The notes under the pieces were generated by a model that worked only from the letters and a program-made list of their open reading frames with translations, had not been told where the DNA came from and ran no database searches. Position numbers and translations under genes: made by a program. Below, one piece after another: positions 19,027 to 27,324 of a DNA stretch of 64,000 nucleotides. The stretch is from ZYF759 sp046297455 (GTDB taxonomy: Bacteria; Pseudomonadota; Alphaproteobacteria; Rhizobiales; Rhizobiaceae), in assembly GCA_046297455.1 (NCBI GenBank), contig JBKBIT010000003.1, positions 62,001 through 126,000 on the forward strand. Direction: 5' to 3'. Numbering within the stretch: position 1 is the stretch's first letter; the number at the start of each line of letters is the position of its first letter.

Positions 19027-19821
19027 ATGCTCGAGAAACCTCGACCGGAACCGATCCGGTCACCGGCGCTCGACGTCTTGTCCGGCCATGGCGTCACGCA
19101 CGGGTTCTTCACCCGCGCAGGCGGCGTATCGGGGGGCATCTTTGCCGGCCTCAATGTGGGCCTCGGCTCTTCTGATGACCGCGCCGCGGTCATGGAGAAT
19201 CGTGCCCGTGTGGCCAGGACGCTTGGTGTGCCGGCCGATAGGATGGTGGGCGTTCATCAGATTCATTCCGCAGATGCGGTCGTGGTAACGGCGCCGTTCG
19301 AGGGCGAGCGTCCCAAGGCGGACGCCATGGTGACCGACCGGCCGGGGCTTGCGCTGGGCGTGCTGACGGCAGATTGCGGGCCGGTGCTTTTCGCCGATGG
19401 CGAGGCCGGCGTCATTGGCGCCGCACATGCGGGCTGGAAAGGCGCGCTTGGCGGCGTGCTGGAAAACACAGTGGCTGCCATGGAGCGGCTTGGTGCGCGT
19501 TCGGCGCGAATCGTTGCCGTTCTCGGTCCTTCGATATCGCGCGACAACTACGAGGTCGGTCCCGAATTCGTCGAGCGATTTCTGGCCATCGACCCTGCCA
19601 ATGCCAGCTATTTTTCGCCCTCCGTCCGCGCTGGCCACGCCCTGTTCGACCTGAAGGCCTATACGCTCGCCCGGCTGACAAGAGCCGGCTTGAAGGCAAG
19701 CGCAATTGCCCAATGCACATATGCGCGCGAGGATGCGTTCTATTCGTATCGCCGCGCCACCCACCTCAACGAACCCGATTATGGCCGGCAGGTTTCGGCC
19801 ATCGTGATGGAGAAACGCTGA
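19027..19821 (+). CDS. pgeF: Peptidoglycan editing factor PgeF (YfiH/laccase-domain family)
   Basis: A 264-residue cysteine/zinc hydrolase of the Cu-oxidase_4 family, once called polyphenol oxidoreductase. The start MLEKPRPEPIRSPALDVLSG is preferred; the frame extends 44 codons upstream but overlaps the previous stop region and is longer than the family. Metal and catalytic residues are visible in VGVHQIHSADAVVV, LTADCGPVLFAD and AAHAGWKGALGGVL. C-terminal landmarks are LGPSISRDNYEVGPEF and CTYAREDAFYSYRR. PgeF removes misincorporated L-serine from UDP-MurNAc-serine in E. coli. It lies between midA and the M24-family gene in one operon, with only the stop codon before the next ATG. Confidence 0.88.
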   Translation: MLEKPRPEPIRSPALDVLSGHGVTHGFFTRAGGVSGGIFAGLNVGLGSSDDRAAVMENRARVARTLGVPADRMVGVHQIHSADAVVVTAPFEGERPKADAMVTDRPGLALGVLTADCGPVLFADGEAGVIGAAHAGWKGALGGVLENTVAAMERLGARSARIVAVLGPSISRDNYEVGPEFVERFLAIDPANASYFSPSVRAGHALFDLKAYTLARLTRAGLKASAIAQCTYAREDAFYSYRRATHLNEPDYGRQVSAIVMEKR

Positions 19822-20973
19822 ATGGCCCTGCATTTCGATGCGACCGAATTCGACGCGCGACGCGATCGCCTGCTGATGGAAATGGCCAACCGCAAGCTGG
19901 ACGCGATGCTGGTCTTCGCGCAGGAGAGCATGTACTGGCTGACGGGCTACGACACGTTCGGGTTCTGCTTCTTCCAGTGCCTCGTGGTGAAGGCGGATGG
20001 CGAGATGGTGCTGCTGACCCGCTCGGCCGACATGCGCCAGGCCCGTCATACCTCGAACCTTTCCAATATCGTGATCTGGACCGATCGGGGACGTTCCGAC
20101 CCGACGGCCGAGCTGCGCAATCTGCTCAACGATCTCGATCTTCTCGGCTGCTCGATCGGCGTGGAATACGACACCCATGGCCTGACCGGTCGCAATGCGC
20201 GCCTGCTTGACGAGCAGTTGAAGACCTTCGGCACCATCGAGGACGCCTCGGACATCATTTCCAGGCTGCGCCTGTTCAAGAGCGCGGCCGAGATCAAGAA
20301 GGCGCAGAAGGCGGCCCAGCTTTCCGATGCCGCGCTCGAGGCGGCGTTGCCGCTGGTCAAGCAGGGCGGCGACGAGGGCGCGATCCTGGCGGCGATGCAG
20401 GGAGCGATCTTCGAAGGGGGCGGCGACTATCCGGCCAACGAATTTGTCATCGGATCGGGCGCTGACGCCCTTTTGTGCCGTTACAAGGCCGGCCGGCGCA
20501 AGCTGAACAAGAACGATCAGCTGACGCTGGAATGGTCGGGCGTGTTCCATCATTATCACGCACCGATGATGCGAACCGTGCTCGTCGGCAAGGTCTCCAA
20601 GCGTCACCAGGAATTGTATGACGCCGCCCACGAAGCGCTGGCGGCTGTCGAGCGCGCGATGCGGCCGGGCAACAGTTTCGGCGCCGTTTTCGATGCCCAT
20701 GCGCGCGTCATGGAGGCGCGCGATCTGACCCGCCACCGGCTGAATGCTTGCGGCTATTCGGTCGGCGCCCGCTTCTCGCCGTCCTGGATGGACATGCCCA
20801 TGTTCCATGCCGGCAACGAAGAGCCGATCGCGCCCGACATGACGCTGTTTGCCCATATGATCATCATGGATTCGGACAGCGAAACGGCGATGACGCTGGG
20901 CCGCACCTATCTGACGACCGACGCGGACCCGAAGCCTCTTTCCCGCCTTGATCTCGACTTGATCGTGCGTTGA
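19822..20973 (+). CDS. M24-fold (creatinase/aminopeptidase P-like) protein lacking metal ligands
   Basis: A 383-residue protein with an N-terminal creatinase domain (LDAMLVFAQESMYWLTGYDT, FGFCFFQCLVV) and a pita-bread M24 domain. In metallopeptidases of this fold the ligands are Asp, Asp, His, Glu and Glu. Here the corresponding places read LTLEWSGVFHHYHAPMMRT (first Asp is Glu, second is Pro), LNACGYSVGA (His is Tyr) and MTLGRTYLTT (no final Glu). Metal-free members include creatinase and the ectoine hydrolases DoeA/EutD, whose GYS-G and MTLGRT-like motifs it resembles. An amide or amidine hydrolase is therefore likelier than a Pro-peptidase. The substrate is unknown. It directly follows pgeF. 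Confidence 0.8.
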   Translation: MALHFDATEFDARRDRLLMEMANRKLDAMLVFAQESMYWLTGYDTFGFCFFQCLVVKADGEMVLLTRSADMRQARHTSNLSNIVIWTDRGRSDPTAELRNLLNDLDLLGCSIGVEYDTHGLTGRNARLLDEQLKTFGTIEDASDIISRLRLFKSAAEIKKAQKAAQLSDAALEAALPLVKQGGDEGAILAAMQGAIFEGGGDYPANEFVIGSGADALLCRYKAGRRKLNKNDQLTLEWSGVFHHYHAPMMRTVLVGKVSKRHQELYDAAHEALAAVERAMRPGNSFGAVFDAHARVMEARDLTRHRLNACGYSVGARFSPSWMDMPMFHAGNEEPIAPDMTLFAHMIIMDSDSETAMTLGRTYLTTDADPKPLSRLDLDLIVR

Positions 20974-21052
20974 TTCCATAGTGCGGGCCGCGACTTCGCG
21001 GAGCAGCCGCGCGGTCGGTGGCCGTGCGAGGCGGATCGGAGGATACGGGGCA

Positions 21053-21565
21053 ATGGGACCGACGGGTCTGGCACGCCTTCTGGCACTCTTGCTGTGCGCA
21101 GCGCTTGCGGCCTGCACGACGAGCACCGAGAGCGTTCTCCAGCCGTCCGCGATGACCTCGCCAACGGCGCCGACGGCCACGCCCGTTGCCGGGCTTGGCA
21201 GCGATTTCCGGCTAGGCTTCGACCCGGTCGTGGGCGCGACGGCGGCGGCGACCACGCCCTTGTCGGAGCGGCTGGCATCGCGCGCGGTCGAGAGCGGCAT
21301 TTCGCTGGCAGCAGCCGGCACGCCTGCCAGCCTGACCATGAAGGGCTATTTCTCCGCGATCTCGGAAGATGGCGTAACGACGGTGATCTATGTCTGGGAT
21401 GTGGTCGATCCGCAGGGCACCCGTCTGCACCGTATCCAGGGGCAGCGGCGCGCCGAAGCCGGCGCAGGAGAGGGCTGGGCGGCCGTCGACAACACCATCA
21501 TGGTGCAGATCGCGGACGAGACCATGACCCAATTATTTGCGTGGCTTGCCTCACGGCAGGGCTGA
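21053..21565 (+). CDS. Predicted lipoprotein of unknown function
   Basis: A 170-residue protein with a lipoprotein signal: a hydrophobic stretch LLALLLCAALAAC ending in the lipobox LAAC. The mature part is Thr/Ser/Pro-rich for 30 residues, then folds as PLSERLASRAVESGISLA, LTMKGYFSAISEDGVTTVIY and VVDPQGTRLHRIQGQR. The start at 21053 is chosen for GGAGGAT nine bases upstream; the frame is open to 20981. The mature domain is common in rhizobial lipoproteins, but I cannot assign a function. It follows the M24 gene by 79 bp and is in the same direction as lgt, whose product would modify it. Confidence 0.82.
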   Translation: MGPTGLARLLALLLCAALAACTTSTESVLQPSAMTSPTAPTATPVAGLGSDFRLGFDPVVGATAAATTPLSERLASRAVESGISLAAAGTPASLTMKGYFSAISEDGVTTVIYVWDVVDPQGTRLHRIQGQRRAEAGAGEGWAAVDNTIMVQIADETMTQLFAWLASRQG

Positions 21566-21679
21566 ATCGCATTGCTGGACACGCTTTCTTTGGGATAGGG
21601 CAATGATTCTCGATCAGGTGCTTGAAATCGAGCGCCACACGGCTAAAAGCCCCGTCAACGGCGTCTCCAAGGATCATCC

Positions 21680-22612
21680 ATGAAGCTTTTCGCGGGCAAC
21701 TCAAACCGGGTGTTGGCCGAGTCGGTCGCCCGTTATCTCAACATTTCGCTCGGCAAGGCGAGTGTCAGGCGTTTTGCCGACCAGGAGATATTTGTCGAGA
21801 TCCAGGAGAATGTGCGCGGCGAGGATGTCTTCCTGCTGCAGTCCACCTCCTATCCGGCCAATGATCACCTGATGGAAATGCTGATCATGATCGACGCCTT
21901 CCGCCGGTCCTCGGCAAGGCGCATCACCGCCGTCATTCCCTATTTCGGCTATGCAAGGCAGGACAGGCGGGCGTCCGGGCGCACGCCGATCTCGGCCAAG
22001 CTGGTTGCCAACATGATCACCCGCGCCGGCGCCGACCGCGTCTTGACGCTCGACCTGCATGCCGGGCAGATACAGGGCTTCTTCGACATCCCTACCGACA
22101 ATCTCTTCGCGGTGCCGGTCATGAGCCGCGACATCAAGCAGAAGTACCAGCTCTCCAACGTGATGGTTGTTTCGCCGGATGTCGGCGGCGTGGTGCGCGC
22201 CCGGTCGCTGGCCAAGCGTATCGACGCGCTTCTAGCTATCGTCGACAAGCGTCGCGACCGTCCCGGTGAGTCGGAAGTGATGAACATCATCGGCGACGTC
22301 CACGGCAAGGACTGCATCCTGATCGACGACATCGTCGATTCGGGCGGCACGTTGTGCAACGCGGCTGACGCGCTCTTGGCCAACGGAGCAACCAGCGTCA
22401 CCGCCTATATCACGCACGGTGTGCTGTCGGGCGGAGCTGTGGCCCGCATCACCGGATCGAAGCTCAAGGAACTGGTCATCACCGATTCCATTCAGCCAAC
22501 CTCCGGCGTGGAAGCCGCACCCAATATCCGGGTGCTCCCGATCGCCGATCTGATCGGCGAAGCCATATCGCGTACGGCCAGCGAGGAATCCGTGTCGAGC
22601 CTGTTTGACTGA
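21680..22612 (+). CDS. prs: Ribose-phosphate pyrophosphokinase
   Basis: A 310-residue cytosolic enzyme that makes 5-phosphoribosyl-1-diphosphate from ribose 5-phosphate and ATP, feeding purine, pyrimidine, histidine and tryptophan synthesis. It starts MKLFAGNSNRVLAESVARYL. Signature elements are FADQEIFVEIQENVRGEDVF, the ATP-binding YFGYARQDRRASGRTPISAK, the divalent-metal motif LDLHAGQIQGFFDIPTDNL and the PRPP loop CILIDDIVDSGGTLCNAADA. The length matches class I PRPP synthetases. A possible promoter (TTGAAA at 21622, CTAAAA at 21643) lies upstream but its 15-base spacing is short. The next feature downstream is tRNA-Lys. Confidence 0.96.
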   Translation: MKLFAGNSNRVLAESVARYLNISLGKASVRRFADQEIFVEIQENVRGEDVFLLQSTSYPANDHLMEMLIMIDAFRRSSARRITAVIPYFGYARQDRRASGRTPISAKLVANMITRAGADRVLTLDLHAGQIQGFFDIPTDNLFAVPVMSRDIKQKYQLSNVMVVSPDVGGVVRARSLAKRIDALLAIVDKRRDRPGESEVMNIIGDVHGKDCILIDDIVDSGGTLCNAADALLANGATSVTAYITHGVLSGGAVARITGSKLKELVITDSIQPTSGVEAAPNIRVLPIADLIGEAISRTASEESVSSLFD

Positions 22613-22711
22613 GTACTGGCTACGTCGGTCGTTAGCGCCGATCCCAATTCGCAAGCCAGGGCGCCAGATGCGCCCTTGTATTGAGTGGCTCTAGAATTCA
22701 TATGGTTTGCT

Positions 22712-22740
22712 ATGGACAGCCTTTGGCTCAGCGGCTATAG
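22712..22740 (+). promoter_or_regulatory. Candidate promoter of tRNA-Lys
   Basis: ATGGAC (22712-22717) and CTATAG (22735-22740) lie 17 bases apart, and the second ends 16 bases before the tRNA, as expected for a stable-RNA promoter with a short leader. The call rests on consensus and position only. Confidence 0.4.
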
Positions 22741-22756
22741 GGGCGTCCTTCCCGGC

Positions 22757-22832
<76 letters not shown>

Positions 22833-23495
22833 TTTTTCGCGAAACGATGGTTTTCGACCATGGCGCAGTCCAGCATTGGACAGGCTACCGTCGCGGAGCC
22901 TTTCATGTCGTTCCTTGCCCTGCAAAGTAGTGCCGACGATGTGCGCGCGGCCCGTATTTCGGACGGGGTACTTTGCCCAAGCGCTCACGAAATGGTGACA
23001 GTACAGAGGCGACCGGTGCCAGGCTTCAATTAACGAATCCTCCTTCTAGCACGTCATGCCCTGTCGGGCATAAATTGACGCCATACTCGTCGGACCCTCT
23101 GATCAACCATCCATCGCAGCGCACACACCCGTTGGAAGGGAGTGACCGTTATCGTTGCCAGGAACTCGCTAAAACTCTGAAAAACCAATCTCTTCTGCTG
23201 TCTGTGGCCAAGCCGTGTCAAGGTTTTCGTGGTCCGCATGAAGAACTGGGCAGGTTCAGGATCGACCATTCGGAGTGCAGAACCCCTTCGTCGACTAAAT
23301 ATGCGACACTCTGCCTCATGGGCAGTATCAATCCGTTAATAATTGCCACATTACTTAGCGGCATTCGCGCTCTCAATCTCACAATCTGAGATTGATATAA
23401 GTTTAACTATCAATCGGTGTTTCTCTCGAAGGTCCACCGGGTCAGTAGCCACGACTGCGCGTGCGTGGTTGGTTGAGCTAAGGAAAGGGCAACAA
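22833..23495. other. 663-bp non-coding or degraded region downstream of tRNA-Lys
   Basis: I find no credible gene here. The longest frame (plus strand, 22973-23389) has no ribosome site, a composition unlike neighbouring proteins and no recognisable motif. The stretch is visibly less GC-rich than the flanks toward its 3' part. It must contain the promoter of the chemoreceptor gene and holds the perfect inverted repeat at 23373-23395. It may be the remnant of insertion at the tRNA 3' end, but no integrase and no repeat of the tRNA end were found. Confidence 0.45.
23373..23395. repeat. Perfect 9-bp inverted repeat upstream of the chemoreceptor gene
   Basis: TCAATCTCA (23373-23381) and TGAGATTGA (23387-23395) are exact reverse complements separated by five bases. 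It lies about 100 bp before the GTG start of the chemoreceptor in AT-richer DNA. No T tract follows, so an operator is likelier than a terminator. The binding protein is unknown. Confidence 0.5.
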
Positions 23496-25760
23496 GTGTC
23501 AATCTTCAGGTTTGGGATCGCGGCCCGGCTGGGGCTGGGTTTTGGGTTTATGCTGGTGCTCATGTCGGCGTTGACATGGGTGGCTGTCGATCAGGTCAAC
23601 ACGCTCAACGCGAACCTGGCGCAAATCAACGAAATCAATTCGGTCAAACAGCGCTACGCCATCAATTTCCGAGGTAGCGTTCATGACCGTGCCATTGCCA
23701 TCCGCGATGTCACGGCCCTTCCAGCACGCGAGCGAGGCTCGGCCATCTCGCTTATCGATACACTTGCCGCCGACTATGCGCGGAACGAGCAGGCGATGAC
23801 GGAGATGATCGAAGGGCCGGCTGGAGCGACGGCGGAGGAAAGACGTATTCTCGCCGAGATCGCGGACATCCAAGCGCGCACGAATCCCCTCGTAGCTCAG
23901 ATCATCAACCTGCAGAATGCAGGAGACACGACAGCCGCCGCCAGTAGGCTTGCAGAAGTTCGACCGTTGTTCGATGCATGGCTGGCAGCCATCAACGAGT
24001 TCATAGACTTTCATGAAGCAGTCAACCAGCAGATCGGTGGCGAGGTGCACGAAGCGGCGAGCAGCTTCCAGATGCTCGCCCTTTGGTCGCTTGCCGTTGC
24101 CATCCTCCTGGCCCTTGTCGCCGCCGCGCTGGTGAGCCGTTCCATAACGGCCCCTCTTGGTAGGCTTTCCGCGGTCATGCGCAGCATGGCTGGAGGTGTC
24201 TTCACCGCCGAGGTGCCCCATGTTGGTCGCCGCGACGAGGTGGGAGACATGGCTGCTACCGTCGAGGTATTCCGCCAGAATGGAATCAAGGTCGCAGAAA
24301 TGACGGCCGCCGAAGCTGGGCGTATCTCTGCCGCCCTGGATGCCAAGGGTCAGATCGAGGCGGCGTCCAAGTCGCAAGCTGTCGTGGAGTTCGATGTCGA
24401 CGGAAGGATTATTAGCGCCAACGAGAACTTCTGCGGCGCGATGGGCTACCAGTTCGAAGAAATCAAGGGTCGCCATCATCGGATGTTCGTGGACCCCGGC
24501 TACGCGGACAGCTCCGAATACCGCAATTTCTGGGCGGAACTGGCACGGGGCGAGGCAAAGGTTGCCGAGTTCCAGATGTTGGGGAAGGGTGGAAAGGAGG
24601 TCTGGATCCAGGCCAGCTATAACCCGATCGTCGATGCGAGCGGCAAAGTTTACAAGGTGGTCAACTTCGCGACCGACATCACCGGGCGGATTCACGCCGT
24701 CAGAGAAATTGGAGCGGGTCTTTCGCGCATGTCCGAGGGCGATCTTGCCTGCGAAATCAATGCGCCCTTCATACCCTCTCTCGACCAGCTGCGTCAGGAC
24801 TTCAACAATTCGGTCGAGACGCTGCGAGCCACTCTCAAGGCTGTCGGCCGCAACGCCGGGTCAATCGACGCGGCAGCTGGAGAGGTCCGGTCGGCCGCCG
24901 ACGATCTGTCGCGACGTACCGAACAGCAGGCTGCCTCCGTCGAGGAAACTGCCGCTGCTCTTGAACAGATGACGGCGACGGTCAAAAGCTCTGCACAGAG
25001 GGCGGAAGAGGCCGGTGGCTTGGTCAAGCGAACCAGAAGCAGTGCGGAGAAGTCGGAAACGGTGGTCCGTCAGGCCATTGCTACCATGCAGGAAATCGAG
25101 CGCTCGTCGCAGGAGATCGGTTCGATCATCGGTGTGATTGACGAGATCGCCTTCCAGACCAATCTGCTGGCGCTCAATGCCGGGGTTGAGGCTGCGCGCG
25201 CGGGCGATGCAGGCAGAGGCTTCGCGGTTGTCGCCTCTGAAGTTCGCGATCTCGCACAGAGGTCCGCTGAAGCCGCGCAACAGATCAAGAAGCTTATCAC
25301 CAAGTCGGGCGGCGAGGTTAAGTCGGGTGTGGCGCTTGTTGGCGATACCGGGGAGGCCCTCCAAGCGATCATCGGAGACGTGAAGGAGATAAGCGATCAC
25401 GTCATTGCGATCGTCGAGGCCTCGCGCGAGCAAGCCACGGGGCTGGCCGAAATCAACTCGGCTGTGGGCATGATTGATGAGGGAACACAGCAGAATGCCG
25501 CAATGGTTGAGGAAACGTCGGCCGCCAGCCACAGCCTTGCGGACGAAGCTGCCCGGCTCAACGAGTTGCTCAGCCGCTTTCAGCTGGGAACTGCTATGGC
25601 GACAGCTTCTAGAAGCCGCCAGCCCGCAAAACAGGTCACCAAGGGCTCTGTTAGGCGGTCATCGGGGCACACCGGTGCGCGGATTGCACTCGTCCAGGGA
25701 GCGACCGCCCTCGCCCAGCGCCTCCACGACGAGCAGGACGCGGACTGGGAAGAGTTCTGA
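23496..25760 (+). CDS. Methyl-accepting chemotaxis protein with PAS domain and C-terminal DWEEF tether
   Basis: A 754-residue chemoreceptor. The GTG start (AAGGAAAGG upstream) puts MSIFRFGIAARLGLGFGFML directly at the first membrane helix. A four-helix-bundle ligand domain (about 33-185) precedes the second helix (LALWSLAVAILLALVAAALV). HAMP is about 205-260. A cytosolic PAS domain lies at about 290-400 (FDVDGRIISANENFCGAMGY, VVNFATDITGR). A second HAMP-like linker and the signalling domain follow, with the hairpin tip IDEIAFQTNLLALNAGVEAA, then FAVVASEVRDLAQRSAEAA. It ends DWEEF, matching the aromatic pentapeptide that tethers CheR/CheB. No other chemotaxis genes are nearby, so it signals to a distant Che system. 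The ligand is unknown. Confidence 0.92.
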   Translation: MSIFRFGIAARLGLGFGFMLVLMSALTWVAVDQVNTLNANLAQINEINSVKQRYAINFRGSVHDRAIAIRDVTALPARERGSAISLIDTLAADYARNEQAMTEMIEGPAGATAEERRILAEIADIQARTNPLVAQIINLQNAGDTTAAASRLAEVRPLFDAWLAAINEFIDFHEAVNQQIGGEVHEAASSFQMLALWSLAVAILLALVAAALVSRSITAPLGRLSAVMRSMAGGVFTAEVPHVGRRDEVGDMAATVEVFRQNGIKVAEMTAAEAGRISAALDAKGQIEAASKSQAVVEFDVDGRIISANENFCGAMGYQFEEIKGRHHRMFVDPGYADSSEYRNFWAELARGEAKVAEFQMLGKGGKEVWIQASYNPIVDASGKVYKVVNFATDITGRIHAVREIGAGLSRMSEGDLACEINAPFIPSLDQLRQDFNNSVETLRATLKAVGRNAGSIDAAAGEVRSAADDLSRRTEQQAASVEETAAALEQMTATVKSSAQRAEEAGGLVKRTRSSAEKSETVVRQAIATMQEIERSSQEIGSIIGVIDEIAFQTNLLALNAGVEAARAGDAGRGFAVVASEVRDLAQRSAEAAQQIKKLITKSGGEVKSGVALVGDTGEALQAIIGDVKEISDHVIAIVEASREQATGLAEINSAVGMIDEGTQQNAAMVEETSAASHSLADEAARLNELLSRFQLGTAMATASRSRQPAKQVTKGSVRRSSGHTGARIALVQGATALAQRLHDEQDADWEEF

Positions 25761-25844
25761 AGGGAAGCAGTAGTTTGGCGCGCAAGGCATGGCAAATGGC
25801 CTCGTGGTAGCCAGAGCTGAACTGCGCATTGCCAGATGGTTGTG

Positions 25845-25864
25845 CGGGGGGCTCGTGCCCCCCG
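25845..25864. terminator. Hairpin downstream of the chemoreceptor gene
   Basis: CGGGGGGC (25845-25852), loop TCGT, GCCCCCCG (25857-25864): an eight-base-pair all-GC stem with a tetraloop, about 85 bp after the chemoreceptor stop. There is no T tract, so it may stall polymerase only weakly or protect the mRNA 3' end. Confidence 0.4.
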
Positions 25865-25936
25865 GCGACATCAGCGACGTTTGCGTTGGCCGGCTTGCGG
25901 CTGCAGTACAGATCATCGATCCCCGACGAAGCCGCC

Positions 25937-26263
25937 CTAGGGCTTGGATCTGCTCGCGAGCTTGACTACCGGTATGCCGCCCGCGATCTCGCAGGCGACG
26001 GCCAATTCAATGCTGTAGCGCAGCGCCTTGACATCGAAGCTGATCATCCGATGCCCCTTTGCAACCGCGTGCAGTGCGAGAAGCTCCGCCAGTTCGTCAT
26101 CGGTGATTTCGGCTTTCAGTATTTCGCGCCGAACGTCAGCTACCGCGCGCTGGATCGAGAACACCCCATCCTTGGATTGCCTGCTGACATATGTGTCGAT
26201 GGCAGTGTAGGTCGTTCTGTGTCGCTTCACGATTGAAGTGCTGGACATCGGGACATTCTTCAT
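25937..26263 (-). CDS. Small hypothetical protein
   Basis: A frame of about 108 residues (103 if ATG 26248 is used). I do not recognise the family. It begins MKNVPMSSTSIVKRHRTTYT, then AIDTYVSRQSKDGVFSIQRA, a predicted helical segment VRREILKAEITDDELAELLA and a C-terminus GGIPVVKLASRSKP. The amphipathic helices and mixed charge look like a real folded protein rather than a shadow frame. The ribosome site is weak for every possible start. It converges on the chemoreceptor gene and sits in a sparsely coding stretch, so it could be a strain-specific gene. Confidence 0.5.
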   Translation of the reverse strand: MKNVPMSSTSIVKRHRTTYTAIDTYVSRQSKDGVFSIQRAVADVRREILKAEITDDELAELLALHAVAKGHRMISFDVKALRYSIELAVACEIAGGIPVVKLASRSKP

Positions 26264-26730
26264 AGCGGCCTGACCGCCATCATTCCGATGTGGGCATGAT
26301 TGCTGGGAAAGAGAGTCAGCCAACTGTTGGTCGGCATTCGCGCGATGCGGACGGACGCTTCAGGACAGGCAGCTGTGCAGTTCGTCAGGCGGTTTTTGGC
26401 AGTTGTCACGGGACTGGCTCTTCAGGATAGTGGTGGCAGCAGCGCAAACCAGCATTCGGTTCGAAAGTTCCAACTTGGACGGGTTGACGCTAGGGTATTC
26501 CAGCCCAACGCCGACGCGGTCCCAGTTCCGTACTGTGCGCACTAAAGGAGTGCTGCAAAACCTGATGCCCAGCCTAGCAGCCGGGAGCTTTTGCGCTGGA
26601 CAGATGCATTGTGCCGCGAGGTGAACTTTCGGCCGAGGCAGCCCACTTCTCTTGCCTCTTTTGCCGATTTGTGGTCTTGGGAGCGCCGACAAGCCGCACC
26701 TCGGCAGCAAGATCCCGGAAAGCACCAGTC
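26264..26730. other. 467-bp region upstream of efp without a convincing gene
   Basis: Short frames exist on both strands (for example plus 26300-26545 and minus 26360-26725), but none has a ribosome site or a motif I can name. Base composition is somewhat lower in GC than the efp side. It probably contains the efp promoter near its 3' end and may hold gene remnants. Confidence 0.4.
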
Positions 26731-27294
26731 ATGAAGATCAACGGCAACGAGATCCGTCCCGGCAACGTCATCGAGCACAATGGCGGGCTTTGGGTCGCGG
26801 TGAAGACCAACGCGGTGAAGCCCGGCAAGGGCGGCGCCTACAACCAGGTCGAATTGAAGAACCTGATCGATGGCACCAAGCTCAACGAGCGGTTCCGTTC
26901 TGCCGAAACGGTGGAACGGGTGCGGCTGGAACAGAAGGACTTCTCCTTTCTGTACGAGCAGGGCGACGCGCTGGTCTTCATGGACCTGGAGAGCTACGAG
27001 CAGATCGAACTCCAGAAGGATTTTGTTGGTGACCGCGCATCCTTCCTGCAGGAAAGCATGACCGTCACCCTGGAAATCTACCAGGACAAGCCGATCGGTA
27101 TCACGCTGCCGCCGCAGGTGACCCTGCAGATTGCCGAGGCCGACCCGGTGGTCAAGGGGCAGACGGCAGCGTCGTCCTACAAGCCGGCGGTCCTCGAGAA
27201 TGGCGTGCGCGTCATGGTGCCGCCGTTCATCTCGGCTGGCGAGAAGATCATCGTCGATACCGCCGAAATCACCTATATCAGGCGCGCCGAATAG
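26731..27294 (+). CDS. efp: Elongation factor P
   Basis: A 187-residue, three-domain factor that enters the ribosomal E site and relieves stalling at polyproline. It starts MKINGNEIRPGNVIEHNGGL. The acceptor loop reads AVKPGKGGAYNQVELKN, with K33 at the tip, equivalent to the lysine beta-lysylated by EpmA in E. coli. OB domains follow, ending IIVDTAEITYIRRAE. The start is fixed by homology; no strong ribosome site is visible and the frame is open 40 codons upstream. No EpmA or EpmB gene is in the window. An inositol-phosphatase-family gene follows after 30 bp. Confidence 0.95.
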   Translation: MKINGNEIRPGNVIEHNGGLWVAVKTNAVKPGKGGAYNQVELKNLIDGTKLNERFRSAETVERVRLEQKDFSFLYEQGDALVFMDLESYEQIELQKDFVGDRASFLQESMTVTLEIYQDKPIGITLPPQVTLQIAEADPVVKGQTAASSYKPAVLENGVRVMVPPFISAGEKIIVDTAEITYIRRAE

Positions 27295-27324
27295 GCGCTC
27301 CAAAGCTTCTTGGAGACTGATTGA

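Noticed and set aside
19060..21339. Open frame of 759 codons on the minus strand opposite pgeF, the M24 gene and the lipoprotein
   Set aside because: It spans three real genes on the other strand, has shadow-type composition (His/Arg/Gln-rich) and no domain.
22973..23389. Plus-strand frame of 138 codons upstream of the chemoreceptor
   Set aside because: No ribosome site, composition unlike proteins of this genome, and no recognisable motif; treated as intergenic.
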